Assembly (NCBI RefSeq): GCF_002379095.1
Contig: NZ_NBZV01000027.1
Span: 1 to 64,000 of the forward strand
Reading direction: 5' to 3'
From: Polaromonas sp. AER18D-145
Lineage (GTDB): Bacteria > Pseudomonadota > Gammaproteobacteria > Burkholderiales > Burkholderiaceae_C
DNA: 64,000 nt
The position numbers and the translations under genes are program-made. This document shows, piece by piece, positions 28,263 to 37,974 of the stretch (the stretch's first letter is position 1; every line of letters starts with the position of its first letter). Under the pieces are notes generated by a model that ran no database searches, was not told the DNA's origin, and saw only the letters and a list, made by a program, of their open reading frames with translations.

Positions 28263-29213
28263 ATGAAACTTTGGTCTGCGATTCTGGCGGCTGTCCTGGC
28301 CACCACCATGCTCCTGGCGTATGCGCCTGCGGAAGCCAAACGCATGGGCGGCGGCGGCTCCGTCGGACGGCAATCGTCCAACGTGACGCAGCGCCAGGCG
28401 ACACCGCCGGCCGCGCCGGCCAACACCGGGGCCGCTGCAGCAGCGCCCAAGAAGCCCTGGGGCGCGATGCTGGGCGGGCTGGCCGCGGGTCTGGGTCTGG
28501 CCTGGCTGGCTTCCTCGCTCGGTCTGGGCGGCGCTTTTGGGCAGATCATCATGTTTGCCTTGCTCGCCATGCTGGTGATGGTGGCCGTCGGCTTCATCAT
28601 GCGCAGGCTCAAGGCCAACAGCGGCCAGGGCGCGACGCCTTATGCCATGCAGGGAGCAGGTAATGCGGCCACGCCGCGCAACTACAGTCCCGAAAATGTC
28701 GGCAACGACGCGTCGGCCCGGCCTTGGGAGCGCGGCAGCATGGCGTTTGAGGCCAACAAGGCCGGCGCGGGCGCCGCTGCCGGCGGCTCGATGATCGGTT
28801 CCTCCCTCGGCGGGTCGCAGTCCTGGGGTGTCCCCGCCGGCTTTGATGCCGAAGGTTTCCTCAAGGCCTGCAAGGCCAACTTCGTGACCCTGCAGGACGC
28901 CTGGGACCGTTCCGATGTCAACAGCCTGCGCGCCATGATGACCGACGAGATGCTTGAGCAGATCAAGGCGCAGCTGGCCGACCGGGAATCGCACACCGGT
29001 GGCGTGGTCAACAAGACCGACGTGGTCATGCTCGATGCCCAGCTGCTGGGCATTGAAGAGCTCAGCGATGTCTACATGGCCAGCGTGGAGTTCTCCGGCA
29101 TGATCCGGGAAGACGCTTCGGCGGGCCCCAGCCCTTTCCGCGAAGTCTGGAACATGACCAAGCCGCGCAACGGTGGTGGCTGGCTTGTCGCCGGCGTCCA
29201 AGCCTTGCAATAA
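28263..29213 (+). CDS. Tim44-like domain membrane protein
   Basis: A 316-residue protein with an N-terminal signal or anchor (residues 2-22), a Gly/Ala-rich region, two hydrophobic segments at about 75-95 and 97-117, a low-complexity linker, and a C-terminal Tim44-like domain (about 190-316, from FDAEGFLKACKANFVTLQDAWDRSD to the end). Tim44 domains bind membranes and proteins in mitochondrial import; the bacterial members have no settled role. It lies 23 bases after ubiE and before ubiJ-ubiB, so a link with membrane-bound ubiquinone synthesis is possible. ATG at 28263 is preceded by AGAGGAGACG. Confidence 0.88.
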   Translation: MKLWSAILAAVLATTMLLAYAPAEAKRMGGGGSVGRQSSNVTQRQATPPAAPANTGAAAAAPKKPWGAMLGGLAAGLGLAWLASSLGLGGAFGQIIMFALLAMLVMVAVGFIMRRLKANSGQGATPYAMQGAGNAATPRNYSPENVGNDASARPWERGSMAFEANKAGAGAAAGGSMIGSSLGGSQSWGVPAGFDAEGFLKACKANFVTLQDAWDRSDVNSLRAMMTDEMLEQIKAQLADRESHTGGVVNKTDVVMLDAQLLGIEELSDVYMASVEFSGMIREDASAGPSPFREVWNMTKPRNGGGWLVAGVQALQ

Positions 29214-29285
29214 GCTGCGAGCGCAAAGGACTGTCTTTACAAGCAGGGGCCGCGGAACCGGCTTCGCCGGGCCGCAGGCGCAGCG

Positions 29286-29334
29286 GCCCCCTCGGGGGGC
29301 AGGGAGCTACACGAAGTGAGCGACCGTGGGGGCC
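29286..29334 (+). repeat. Short dispersed repeat, copy S2
   Basis: CCCCCTCGGGGGGCAG, CTACACGAAGTGAG and CGTGGGGGCCAT, matching S1. Just before it GGCTTCGCCGGGCCGC and GCAGCGGCC form further palindromic sequence (about 29245-29290). It ends immediately upstream of ubiJ. Confidence 0.8.
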
Positions 29335-29361
29335 ATATTTATGCTGCAAAATCGGGGACGT

Positions 29362-29943
29362 ATGAATAACACGTCCCCTTTTTCTTTTTTGCAGTCCCTG
29401 GCCACCCGTTTTCAGCCCCCCGCCTGGGCGGTTGATGAAGGGCAGCAGAAGCTGGTGCTGTTGCTCAACCATGTCCTGATGCAGGAAAAGGAGGCGCAGA
29501 ACCGTCTTTTGCGCAAAAAAGGCAGTGTGGTCCATGTCCGCTGGGGTGTGTTTGCGCTGGATTTGCTGATCACGCCCGCCGGGCTGGTGGACCGCGCGCC
29601 GGCCGCGACCAGGCCGGATCTGTTGCTGGCGGTGGCGGCAGAATCACCGGGCGTGGTGCTGCAGTCCGTGCTGGCAGGCAAAGCGCCGCCGGTCAAGATT
29701 GAGGGCGATGTGCAGCTGGCCGCCGAACTCGGCTGGCTGGCGGACAACCTGCGCTGGGATGTGGAGGAAGACCTTTCGCGCCTGATCGGTGACGTGCCGG
29801 CCCATACGCTGGCCAGCGCGGCGCGCCAGGGCGTGGCGGGCTTGCGGCAGTTTCTGGCCCAGGCACCGCGACCGTCTTCGTCCGCCTCACCGGTGCAGCC
29901 CGGTGTTTCGCCGGTGACGGAGCCTCCGAAAGCTCCCGCATGA
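29362..29943 (+). CDS. ubiJ: Ubiquinone biosynthesis accessory factor UbiJ (SCP2 domain)
   Basis: Cytoplasmic lipid-binding accessory factor of the ubiquinone synthesis complex. The 193 residues carry an SCP2-like sterol-carrier domain in the first 110 residues and a C-terminal amphipathic, Pro/Ser-rich tail. The ATG at 29362 gives [17 protein letters not shown]; in-frame starts at 29326 and 29341 lie in or next to repeat S2 and are less likely. It overlaps ubiB by 4 bases (ATGA). Assignment rests on fold-like features and on its position between ubiE and ubiB. Confidence 0.87.
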   Translation: MNNTSPFSFLQSLATRFQPPAWAVDEGQQKLVLLLNHVLMQEKEAQNRLLRKKGSVVHVRWGVFALDLLITPAGLVDRAPAATRPDLLLAVAAESPGVVLQSVLAGKAPPVKIEGDVQLAAELGWLADNLRWDVEEDLSRLIGDVPAHTLASAARQGVAGLRQFLAQAPRPSSSASPVQPGVSPVTEPPKAPA

Positions 29944-31493
29944 GCCGCCTGTTCAGGGGCGTTTTCATTGTCTGGACGGTGCTGCGCTTCGGCCTCGACG
30001 AGCTGGTGCTTTCCAGTTTCAGCAGGCCCTGGGTAAGGAGGCTGACGCGTATTGTGTCGCTGGGCCGGAACCTGAAAGCGCCCCGCGGCGAGCGCCTGCG
30101 CGAAGCCCTTGAAAGCCTGGGACCGATTTTTGTCAAGTTCGGCCAGGTCATGTCGACCCGCCGCGACCTGCTGCCGCTGGACATCGCCAACGAACTGGCC
30201 CGGCTGCAGGACCGGGTCCCGCCGTTCGACTCGGATGTGGCCATTGCCATCATTGAAAAGGCCTTCGGCCGGCCCATCAACCAGATTTTTGCGACCTTCG
30301 AGCGCCAGCCTGTCGCCAGCGCCTCGATTGCGCAGGTTCACTTCGCCACGCTGCCCGGTGGCCGTGAGGTGGCGGTCAAGGTGCTGCGTCCCAACATGCT
30401 GCCCGCCATCGAAAAAGACCTGGCGCTGATGCACATGATGGCCGGCTGGGTCGAAGGCCTGTCGGCCGACGGCAAGCGCCTGAAGCCGCGTGAAGTGGTG
30501 GGCGAGTTCGACAAATACCTGCATGACGAGCTCGACCTGCTGCGCGAAGCCGCCAATGCGGCCCAGCTGCGCCGCAACATGCAGGACCTGAACCTGGTGC
30601 TGATTCCGGAAATGGTCTGGGATTTCTGCATGCCCGACGTGATGGTGATGCAGCGCATGGACGGCGTGCCCATCAGCCAGGTGCAGCGCCTGCGGGACGC
30701 CGGCGTGGACATGAAAAAGCTGGCGCGCGACGGCGTCACCATCTTTTTCACCCAGGTCTTCCGGGACGGTTTTTTTCATGCCGACATGCACCCCGGCAAC
30801 ATCCAGGTCAGCCTGGATCCCGCGACCTTCGGTCGCTACATCTCGCTGGACTTCGGCATCGTCGGCACGCTCACCGAGGTCGACAAGGAATACCTGGCAC
30901 AGAATTTCAGCGCCTTTTTCCAGCGTGACTACAAACGGGTGGCCGAGCTGCACATCGAATCGGGCTGGGTGCCGCCGCAGACACGGGTCGATGAACTGGA
31001 GTCGGCCATACGCGCCTGCTGCGAACCCTATTTCGACCGGCCGCTCAAGGAAATCTCGCTCGGCACGGTGCTCATGCGCCTGTTCCAGACCTCGCGCCGT
31101 TTCCATGTGGAGATCCAGCCGCAACTGGTGCTGCTGCAAAAGACCTTGCTCAACATCGAAGGCCTGGGCCGGGAGCTGGACCCCGAGCTGGACCTGTGGA
31201 GCACGGCCAAGCCCTTTCTGGAGACCTGGATGCTGGAGCAGGTCGGGCCGGAAAAATTGCTGGAGCAACTCAAGGCCGAGGCGCCGACCTACGCCAAGCT
31301 GCTGCCCGGCCTGCCGCGCCTGTTGCAGCAATACCTCAAGGGCCAGAGCGGCGGAAACCGCCAGGAGCTTCAGGCGCTGCTGCAGGAGCAGCGGCGCACC
31401 AACAAGCTACTGCAAAGCCTGATTTATGGTGGTCTGGGTTTTGCTTTGGGCCTGCTGGCCATGCAAATTCTGCTGAGAATCCGGTTTTTTTGA
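29940..31493 (+). CDS. ubiB: Ubiquinone biosynthesis protein kinase-like UbiB
   Basis: Membrane-bound atypical kinase/ATPase (ABC1/COQ8/UbiB family) needed for ubiquinone synthesis. The 517 residues contain the family KxGQ element ([16 protein letters not shown]), the Ala-rich loop with ASIAQVH, the catalytic-loop-like FHADMHPGN and DFGIVG in place of DFG, and two C-terminal transmembrane helices (about 470-515). It is coupled to ubiJ by a 4-base overlap. Confidence 0.96.
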   Translation: MSRLFRGVFIVWTVLRFGLDELVLSSFSRPWVRRLTRIVSLGRNLKAPRGERLREALESLGPIFVKFGQVMSTRRDLLPLDIANELARLQDRVPPFDSDVAIAIIEKAFGRPINQIFATFERQPVASASIAQVHFATLPGGREVAVKVLRPNMLPAIEKDLALMHMMAGWVEGLSADGKRLKPREVVGEFDKYLHDELDLLREAANAAQLRRNMQDLNLVLIPEMVWDFCMPDVMVMQRMDGVPISQVQRLRDAGVDMKKLARDGVTIFFTQVFRDGFFHADMHPGNIQVSLDPATFGRYISLDFGIVGTLTEVDKEYLAQNFSAFFQRDYKRVAELHIESGWVPPQTRVDELESAIRACCEPYFDRPLKEISLGTVLMRLFQTSRRFHVEIQPQLVLLQKTLLNIEGLGRELDPELDLWSTAKPFLETWMLEQVGPEKLLEQLKAEAPTYAKLLPGLPRLLQQYLKGQSGGNRQELQALLQEQRRTNKLLQSLIYGGLGFALGLLAMQILLRIRFF

Positions 31494-31537
31494 GCCGGAA
31501 AATCTGGTGATAATCACGCATTCCTGAGGAGATCGCC

Positions 31538-32983
31538 ATGCTCTTGACCCTGGTCTTTGTCTATCTTCTGATCACCATCATCATCGGCCTGTACGCCGCC
31601 CGGCGCGTTAAAAACACCGCCGACTACGCGATCGCGGGGCGCAACCTGCCGCTGATCATGATCGTGACCACCACGTTTGCGACCTGGTTCGGCTCGGAAA
31701 CCGTGCTGGGCATTCCGGCGAAGTTCGTCAGCAGCGGCCTGAACGGCGTGGTGGAAGACCCCTTTGGCGCCGGCACCTGCCTGATCCTGGTGGGCCTGTT
31801 TTTTGCAGGCAAGCTCTACAAGATGTCCCTGCTGACCATCAGCGACTACTACCGCGAGCGCTACGGCCGCACCATCGAAGTGGTGTGCTCCATCATCATC
31901 ATGATCAGCTACCTCGGCTGGGTGGCGGCCCAGATCACGGCGCTCGGGCTGGTGTTCAACCTCCTGTCGGGCGGCGCCATCAGCATGACGGCCGGCATGA
32001 TCATTGGCACGGCCTCGGTGCTGGCCTACACCCTGTTCGGCGGCATGTGGTCGGTCGCGGTGACCGACTTCATCCAGATGATTGTGCTGGTCGCCGGCCT
32101 GGCCGTGCTGGCCATTTTTGCCGGCAACCTGGCCGGGGGCGCGGACAAGGTCGTGGCCCTGGCCACCAGCCAGGACCTGTTCAGGTTCTGGCCGGAACCA
32201 AACTTCAGGGACATGGTGTTTTTCTTTGCCGCGGCCATCACGATGATGTTTGGCTCGATTCCGCAGCAGGACGTGTTCCAGCGCGTGATGTCGGCGAACA
32301 GCCAGAGCGCGGCGACCAAGGGGCCGGTCATAGGCGGCATTTTCTACATCCTGTTTGCCTTCGTCCCAATGTTTCTCGTGGCCAGCGCGCTGCTCATCAT
32401 GCCCGAGCAGACGGCCCTGCTGCTCAAGGAAGACCCGCAAAAAATCCTGCCGACACTGGTGCTCGAAAAAATGCCTTTCATCATGCAGGTGCTGTTTTTT
32501 GGCGCCTTGCTGTCGGCCATCAAGTCCACCGCGTCGGCGACCCTGCTGGCGCCCAGCGTGACCTTTGTGGAGAACATCTGGCGCCAGTTCAAACCGCGCA
32601 TGAGCGACAAACATGAACTCAAACTGATGCGGACCACCGTGCTGGTCTTCAGCGCCCTGGTACTGAGCTACGCCATCTTCATGCAGGGAACCTCGATTTA
32701 CGACATGGTGTCGGGCGCCTACCAGGTGCCCCTGGTCGGCGCTTTTGTCCCGCTGGTGTTTGGGCTGTACTGGAAAAAGGCCAGCACCCAGGGTGCCATT
32801 TTCTCGGTGGTCTGCGGCATCGCGGCCTGGCTGCTGTTTACCTTCAGTACCCTGGGGGAGCAATTCCCCGCCCAGTTGGCGGGTGTCCTGGCCGCCACGC
32901 TGGGCATGCTCGTGGGCTCCCTGACGCCGCAGACGATTGAGAACAGTCGCGGCAGCCATCACCGGCTGTCCACCGAAGGCTGA
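31538..32983 (+). CDS. Sodium:solute symporter family protein
   Basis: Inner-membrane secondary transporter of the SSS family, 481 residues with about 13 predicted helices. LITIIIGLYAARRVKNTADYAIAGRNLPL at the N-terminus and IVTTTFATWFGSETVLGIPAKF match the sodium-binding core. The substrate cannot be deduced. It is 44 bases after ubiB and preceded by CCTGAGGAG. An imperfect GC-rich palindrome (about 33001-33037, CCAGGCG/CGCCTGG) follows the stop but has no T tract. Confidence 0.9.
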   Translation: MLLTLVFVYLLITIIIGLYAARRVKNTADYAIAGRNLPLIMIVTTTFATWFGSETVLGIPAKFVSSGLNGVVEDPFGAGTCLILVGLFFAGKLYKMSLLTISDYYRERYGRTIEVVCSIIIMISYLGWVAAQITALGLVFNLLSGGAISMTAGMIIGTASVLAYTLFGGMWSVAVTDFIQMIVLVAGLAVLAIFAGNLAGGADKVVALATSQDLFRFWPEPNFRDMVFFFAAAITMMFGSIPQQDVFQRVMSANSQSAATKGPVIGGIFYILFAFVPMFLVASALLIMPEQTALLLKEDPQKILPTLVLEKMPFIMQVLFFGALLSAIKSTASATLLAPSVTFVENIWRQFKPRMSDKHELKLMRTTVLVFSALVLSYAIFMQGTSIYDMVSGAYQVPLVGAFVPLVFGLYWKKASTQGAIFSVVCGIAAWLLFTFSTLGEQFPAQLAGVLAATLGMLVGSLTPQTIENSRGSHHRLSTEG

Positions 32984-33187
32984 CCGGCGCCACCAGGCGT
33001 GCCAGGCGCTTGCCCCGCGCGGTGTGGGGCGCCTGGGGCAACCGGAACCGCGCCGCAGCTGTGGCGCGGGCTCCGCACTTGGCCAATCCGGGGCCGGCTC
33101 CAGAAATCAGCAGCGCCTATAATTGAAGGTTTTGCATCCTGAGGGTCACTTCGGGACAGCACTCCCTCTGACAAAACCTCTGAAACC

Positions 33188-33526
33188 ATGCCAATCTACG
33201 CTTACAAATGCGAGTCCTGCGGGCATACCAAGGACGTTTTGCAAAAAATGTCCGATGCCCCGCTGACCGACTGCCCCCAGTGCGGCGCGCCCGCGTTCAA
33301 GAAGCAGCTCACCGCGGCCGGCTTCCAGCTCAAGGGCTCGGGCTGGTACGTGACTGATTTTCGCGGCGGTGGCGGCGCCACCGCGGTTCCGCCCGCCAGC
33401 GGCGGCGAAGCCCCTGCTGCTGTTGCAGACAGCAAGCCTGCCGAGCCGGCAGGAAAAACTGCTCCTGCCCCTGCTGCCGCCCCCGCTCCCGCGCCGGCCC
33501 CTTCCGGCCCTGCCAAGGCGAGCTGA
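33188..33526 (+). CDS. FmdB-family zinc ribbon protein
   Basis: A 112-residue protein whose N-terminal half is a CxxC...CxxC zinc ribbon (C8, C11, C29, C32; MPIYAYKCESCGHTKDV). The C-terminal half is Ala/Pro-rich low complexity (APAAAPAPAPAPSG). Members of the FmdB-type putative regulatory family often precede DUF502 and aspS in Betaproteobacteria, as here. It overlaps the DUF502 gene by one base. Confidence 0.92.
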   Translation: MPIYAYKCESCGHTKDVLQKMSDAPLTDCPQCGAPAFKKQLTAAGFQLKGSGWYVTDFRGGGGATAVPPASGGEAPAAVADSKPAEPAGKTAPAPAAAPAPAPAPSGPAKAS

Positions 33527-34146
33527 TGGGCCCGATACGCCGATGGTTGCTGGCCGGGTTGCTGGTCCTGGTGCCGCTGGCGGTCACGGTCTGGCTGCTC
33601 AACTGGATCATCGGCACGCTGGACCAGACGCTGCAAATCCTTCCGGGAGACTGGCATCCGGACAAGTTGCTGGGTGTTCACATCCCGGGCTTCGGCGTCT
33701 TGCTGGCACTGGCCATCGTGCTGTCGATTGGCGCCATCGCCAGCAACTTCTTCGGAAGAATTTTAGTCAGCTGGTGGGATGCCCTGCTCAGCCGCATTCC
33801 CATCGTCCGGTCGATTTATTCCAGCGTCAAGCAGGTTTCCGACACCCTGTTCTCGGAAAACGGCAATGCATTTCGCAAGGCCTTGCTGGTGCAGTGGCCG
33901 CGCGAAGGCGTCTGGACCATCGCGTTCCAGACCGGCATACCGGGCGGCGATGTGGCCAACCACCTGCAGGGTGACTACCTGAGCGTGTATGTTCCGACGA
34001 CCCCCAACCCCACTGGCGGCTATTTCATCATGCTGCCCAAGGCCGACTGCATTGAACTCAAAATGAGTGTGGACGAAGCCTTGACCTATGTGATTTCCAT
34101 GGGTGTGGTGGTGCCCGGCAGCGCCGCCAGCTACAAGCCCAAGTAA
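33526..34146 (+). CDS. DUF502 family membrane protein
   Basis: A 206-residue protein with two N-terminal transmembrane helices (about 5-27 and 50-75) followed by a soluble domain that includes the conserved [17 protein letters not shown] and [15 protein letters not shown] segments. The function of DUF502 is unknown. It is translationally coupled to the FmdB-type gene and followed 52 bases later by aspS. The gap contains a possible, very degenerate copy of the 57-bp repeat. Confidence 0.93.
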   Translation: MGPIRRWLLAGLLVLVPLAVTVWLLNWIIGTLDQTLQILPGDWHPDKLLGVHIPGFGVLLALAIVLSIGAIASNFFGRILVSWWDALLSRIPIVRSIYSSVKQVSDTLFSENGNAFRKALLVQWPREGVWTIAFQTGIPGGDVANHLQGDYLSVYVPTTPNPTGGYFIMLPKADCIELKMSVDEALTYVISMGVVVPGSAASYKPK

Positions 34147-34198
34147 ACAAGTACCAGCCCCTCGGCGCGCAAGCGCTCTCAAGCAAAGCGATTTATCT

Positions 34199-35998
34199 AT
34201 GACTTCCCAAATGCGTTCCCACTATTGCGGTCTGGTGACCGAGGCCCTGATGGGCCAAACTGTGAGCCTGTGCGGCTGGGTCAATCGCCGGCGCGACCAC
34301 GGCGGCGTGATTTTCATCGACCTGCGCGACCGCGAGGGGTATGTGCAGGTGGTGTGTGATCCGGACCGCGCCGACATGTTCAAGACGGCCGAAGGTGTGC
34401 GCAATGAGTTTTGCGTGCAGATCAAGGGCCTGGTGCGCGCCCGCCCGGACGGCACGGTCAACGACGCGCTGAAAAGCGGCAAGATTGAAGTGTTGTGCCA
34501 CGAGCTGACCGTGCTCAACCCCAGCGTGACGCCGCCGTTCCAGCTCGATGACGACAACCTGTCAGAGACAACGCGCCTCACGCACCGCGTGCTGGACCTG
34601 CGCCGCCCCTACATGCAGAACAACCTGATGCTGCGTTACCGCGTGGCCATGGAAACGCGCAAGTTCCTCGACGCCAACGGCTTCATCGACATCGAAACGC
34701 CAATGCTGACCAAGAGCACGCCGGAAGGCGCGCGCGACTACCTGGTGCCCAGCCGTGTCAACGAAGGCATGTTTTTTGCACTGCCGCAAAGCCCGCAGCT
34801 CTTCAAGCAGCTGCTGATGGTGGCCGGCTTCGACCGCTACTACCAGATCACCAAGTGCTTCCGCGACGAAGACCTGCGTGCCGACCGCCAGCCCGAATTC
34901 ACGCAGATCGATATCGAGACGTCCTTCATGGGCGAGCAGGACATCCGCGACATGTTCCAGGGCATGATCAGCAATATCTTCAAGACCGTGCTGGCCACCG
35001 ACCTCGGCGAGTTTCCGGTCATGGCCTATGCCGACGCCATGCACCGCTTCGGCTCCGACAAGCCCGACCTGCGCATCAACCTGGAGTTCACCGAGCTGAC
35101 CGATGTGATGGCCGATGTGGACTTCAAGGTCTTTAGCGCGCCGGCCACGACACCGGGCGGCCGCGTGGTGGCCCTGCGCGTGCCGGGCGGCTCCGAGATG
35201 AGCCGCGGCGAGATCGACGGCTACACCGAGTTTGTCAAGATTTACGGCGCCAAGGGCCTGGCGTGGATCAAGGTCAACGACGTCACCAAGGGCCGCGACG
35301 GCCTGCAAAGCCCCATCGTCAAGAACATCCATGACGCCGCGGTGGCCGAGATCCTCAAGCGCACCGGTGCGCAAAACGGTGACATCCTTTTCTTCGGCGC
35401 CGACAAGGCCAAGGTGGTCAACGACAGCATAGGCGCCTTGCGCCTGAAGGTCGGCCTGAGCGCCTTCGGCAAGAAGACCGGCATCTTCACGGCCGGCTGG
35501 AAGCCGCTGTGGGTGGTGGACTTTCCGATGTTCGAATTCGACGAGGAAGGCCAGCGCTGGAGCGCTGTGCACCACCCCTTCACGGCGCCCAAGGACGGCC
35601 ATGAAGACTGGATGGACACCGATCCCGGCAAATGTATCGCCAAGGCCTACGACATGGTGCTCAATGGTTGGGAGCTCGGCGGCGGCTCGGTGCGTATTCA
35701 CCGCGCCGAGGTGCAGAGCAAGGTCTTCAATGCGCTGAAAATCGGGCCCGAGGAAGCGCAGGAGAAGTTCGGCTTCCTGCTCGACGCGCTGCAGTACGGC
35801 GCGCCGCCGCACGGTGGCCTGGCGTTTGGCCTGGACCGCATTGTGACCATGATGACGGGCGCCGAGTCCATCCGCGACGTGATTGCCTTCCCCAAGACCC
35901 AGCGCGCGCAGTGCCTGCTCACGCACGCACCCAGCCCGGTCGACGAGAAGCAGCTGCGCGAGCTGCACATCCGCCTGCGCAATCCGCAACCGGCCTGA
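34199..35998 (+). CDS. aspS: Aspartyl-tRNA synthetase
   Basis: Class II synthetase that charges tRNA with aspartate. The 599 residues comprise an N-terminal OB-fold anticodon-binding domain ([23 protein letters not shown]), class II motif 2 ([21 protein letters not shown]), a bacterial GAD insertion (about 285-430) and motif 3 ([10 protein letters not shown]). The start is [12 protein letters not shown] at 34199; the open frame upstream lies in DUF502. Whether it is discriminating or also acts on tRNA-Asn cannot be told from this window. Confidence 0.97.
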   Translation: MTSQMRSHYCGLVTEALMGQTVSLCGWVNRRRDHGGVIFIDLRDREGYVQVVCDPDRADMFKTAEGVRNEFCVQIKGLVRARPDGTVNDALKSGKIEVLCHELTVLNPSVTPPFQLDDDNLSETTRLTHRVLDLRRPYMQNNLMLRYRVAMETRKFLDANGFIDIETPMLTKSTPEGARDYLVPSRVNEGMFFALPQSPQLFKQLLMVAGFDRYYQITKCFRDEDLRADRQPEFTQIDIETSFMGEQDIRDMFQGMISNIFKTVLATDLGEFPVMAYADAMHRFGSDKPDLRINLEFTELTDVMADVDFKVFSAPATTPGGRVVALRVPGGSEMSRGEIDGYTEFVKIYGAKGLAWIKVNDVTKGRDGLQSPIVKNIHDAAVAEILKRTGAQNGDILFFGADKAKVVNDSIGALRLKVGLSAFGKKTGIFTAGWKPLWVVDFPMFEFDEEGQRWSAVHHPFTAPKDGHEDWMDTDPGKCIAKAYDMVLNGWELGGGSVRIHRAEVQSKVFNALKIGPEEAQEKFGFLLDALQYGAPPHGGLAFGLDRIVTMMTGAESIRDVIAFPKTQRAQCLLTHAPSPVDEKQLRELHIRLRNPQPA

Positions 35999-36064
35999 AC
36001 GGACAGGCCTGCATGACAGGCTTTATCAAGAGCGGCCGGCGGCTGGAAAAGATCGGGGGATAGC

Positions 36065-36511
36065 GTGCAAAGCTTCAAGATTCCCGAGTCGGTGCTGGTG
36101 GTCATTCATACGCCGCAGCTGGAGGTGTTGCTGATCGAGCGTGCCGACCAGCCCGGGTTCTGGCAAAGTGTCACCGGCTCCATGGACCGCCTGGATGAGC
36201 CCCTGGCGCTGACCGCCGCGCGCGAAGTGATGGAGGAAACCGGCATTTCAGCGCGGCCGGAAGATTTTCGTGACTGGGCGCTGGCCAATGTCTATGAGAT
36301 CTACCCGGTCTGGCGACATCGCTACGCGCCTGGCGTCACGCACAACACCGAACATGTCTTCAGCCTGTGTGTGCCGCCGGGCACAGCCGTCACGCTCAGC
36401 CCCCGCGAACACAGCGCCTGGCAGTGGCTGCCCTACCGGGAAGCGGCGGACCGGTGCTTTTCCCCCTCGAATGCCGAGGCCGTGCTGATGCTGCCAAAAT
36501 TTGCCGCTTGA
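36065..36511 (+). CDS. nudB: Dihydroneopterin triphosphate diphosphatase-like Nudix hydrolase
   Basis: Nudix hydrolase probably acting on dihydroneopterin triphosphate, the product of GTP cyclohydrolase I, whose gene folE lies 1.5 kb away. The 148 residues start at GTG (36065, QSFKIPESVLVVIHT). The Nudix box GSMDRLDE...REVMEETGI has one extra residue between G and the first E compared with the canonical G-x5-E-x7-REUxEExGU. FWQSVTGS matches E. coli NudB. The call rests on that segment and on position between aspS and clsB/folE. Confidence 0.85.
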   Translation: MQSFKIPESVLVVIHTPQLEVLLIERADQPGFWQSVTGSMDRLDEPLALTAAREVMEETGISARPEDFRDWALANVYEIYPVWRHRYAPGVTHNTEHVFSLCVPPGTAVTLSPREHSAWQWLPYREAADRCFSPSNAEAVLMLPKFAA

Positions 36512-36519
36512 CCCGGACC

Positions 36520-37815
36520 ATGGCCGGCCTGAACCCGACGCCGGCCCGACAATCCCCACCCGAGATCATGGCCCCGCTTTCTTCCCCATCCCTATCCCCC
36601 GCGCCCGCGCTGCAATTGCTGCAGGGCGGGCAGGCGCTGTTCCCGGCGCTGGTGCAGGCGATCGACGCGGCCACGGCCTGGGTGCAGCTGGAAACCTATA
36701 TTTTCGACGTCCACGGGCAGGGTGCGGACGTCGCCGAGGCGCTGGTGCGCGCGGCGCGGCGCGGTGTGCTGGTTCAGGTGCTGGTCGACGGCGTCGGCAC
36801 CGACCGCCTCTCCCCTGAATGGCAGGAGAAGTTCGACCAGGCCGGGGTGCAATGGCGTTTTTACGCGCCGCTGGGTCACGGCCGGTTTGCTGCGCTGGGG
36901 CTGCTGGTTCCCGAACGGTGGCGCCGCCTGCACCGCAAGCTGTGTGTGGTCGATGAGCACATCGTGTTTTGCGGCGGCATCAATATTCTGGACGATTTTT
37001 ACGACCCCAACCACGGGCCGCTGACGGAGCCGCGTTTCGACTTTGCCGTGGCGGTCACCGGGCCGCTGGCGGTGGAAGCCTCCGACGCCATGGCGCTGCT
37101 CTGGTGGCGTGTGGAGGCCGGCTACAGCGCACGGCAGCGCCACCTGCTCGCCGCCTGGGAGGCTGTCAAGGCGGCCGGTTACGGTGGTCGGTCCAATGGG
37201 CTGGGTCACGGCGCGCCCCTTCGTACGGCGCGTGGGCGCAGCGACACCGCCGGCCTGCTGCTGCGTGACAACCTGCTCAATCGCAGCACCATCGAACGCG
37301 CATACCGCAAGGCCATTGGCCAGGCGCGGGACGAGATCATCATTGCCAATGCCTATTTCGTGCCGGGCGGGAAGTTGCGCCGGGCCCTGATCCGGGCTTC
37401 CAGGCGCGGCGTCAGGGTCAGCCTTCTGCTGCAGGGCCGGTACGAATACTTCATGCAATACCATGCGGCGCGGCCGGTGTACGGCGCGCTGCTGGCGGCG
37501 GGTGCGGAGATCCATGAATACGACGCCGGCTTCCTGCACGCCAAGGTGGCGGTGATCGACGGGCGCTGGGCCACCGTCGGCTCGTCCAACCTCGATCCCC
37601 TGAGCCTGCTGCTGGCGCACGAGGCCAACGTGGTGGTGCAGGACCCCGGTTTTGCGCAGGCCTTGCGTGAGCGCCTCGTTCTGGCCATGACGGCCGGCGG
37701 CGTGCGGCTGGATCCGGACATTTACAGCCGCCGACCCTGGCGTCAGCGGGTGCTGGACTACATCGCCTACGCCCTGATGCGCCTGGCCCTGCTGATTGCC
37801 GGCCAGCGTTATTGA
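36520..37815 (+). CDS. clsB: Cardiolipin synthase B-type phospholipase D protein
   Basis: Membrane-associated PLD-superfamily enzyme that makes cardiolipin by phosphatidyl transfer. The 431 residues carry two HKD motifs: HRKLCVVDE (H138, K140, D145) and HAKVAVIDGRWATVGSSN near residue 340. The lack of N-terminal transmembrane helices fits the ClsB rather than ClsA type. The start at 36520 (MAGLNPTPAR) lies 8 bases after nudB; MAPLSSPSLS at 36568 is an alternative. The N-terminal 25 residues look unconserved. Confidence 0.88.
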   Translation: MAGLNPTPARQSPPEIMAPLSSPSLSPAPALQLLQGGQALFPALVQAIDAATAWVQLETYIFDVHGQGADVAEALVRAARRGVLVQVLVDGVGTDRLSPEWQEKFDQAGVQWRFYAPLGHGRFAALGLLVPERWRRLHRKLCVVDEHIVFCGGINILDDFYDPNHGPLTEPRFDFAVAVTGPLAVEASDAMALLWWRVEAGYSARQRHLLAAWEAVKAAGYGGRSNGLGHGAPLRTARGRSDTAGLLLRDNLLNRSTIERAYRKAIGQARDEIIIANAYFVPGGKLRRALIRASRRGVRVSLLLQGRYEYFMQYHAARPVYGALLAAGAEIHEYDAGFLHAKVAVIDGRWATVGSSNLDPLSLLLAHEANVVVQDPGFAQALRERLVLAMTAGGVRLDPDIYSRRPWRQRVLDYIAYALMRLALLIAGQRY

Positions 37816-37865
37816 GCCCGTGCCGATTCCCTGCAGACGGGGTTCATCCCCGGCAGGCACTGAAA

Positions 37866-37921
37866 ATGCTCCTTAATTCATAGCTGTCGGAGCACGTGTA
37901 CAAAGGGCTGGAGGCCTAAAA
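37866..37921 (+). repeat. 57-bp-family repeat, copy R7
   Basis: Forward copy between clsB and folE: TGCTCCTTAATTCATAGCTG (37867-37886), then GGGCTGGAGGCC at 37905-37916 and TAAAA. Well-preserved ends, diverged middle. Confidence 0.8.
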
Positions 37922-37974
37922 CCCTTGCAAAAAAGGGGCATGGCTGTTTTGAGGCAGACTGGTAACATCTGACC

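Noticed and set aside
29412-31331. 639-codon open frame on the minus strand
   Set aside because: Antisense to ubiJ and ubiB; His/Gln-rich shadow translation without family features.
33001-33037. Terminator after the sodium:solute symporter
   Set aside because: A GC-rich imperfect palindrome exists, but it has no T tract, so it was not called.
34153-34192. Twelfth copy of the 57-bp repeat between DUF502 and aspS
   Set aside because: CCAGCCCCTC and GCGCAAGCG align, but the remainder is too degenerate to be sure.
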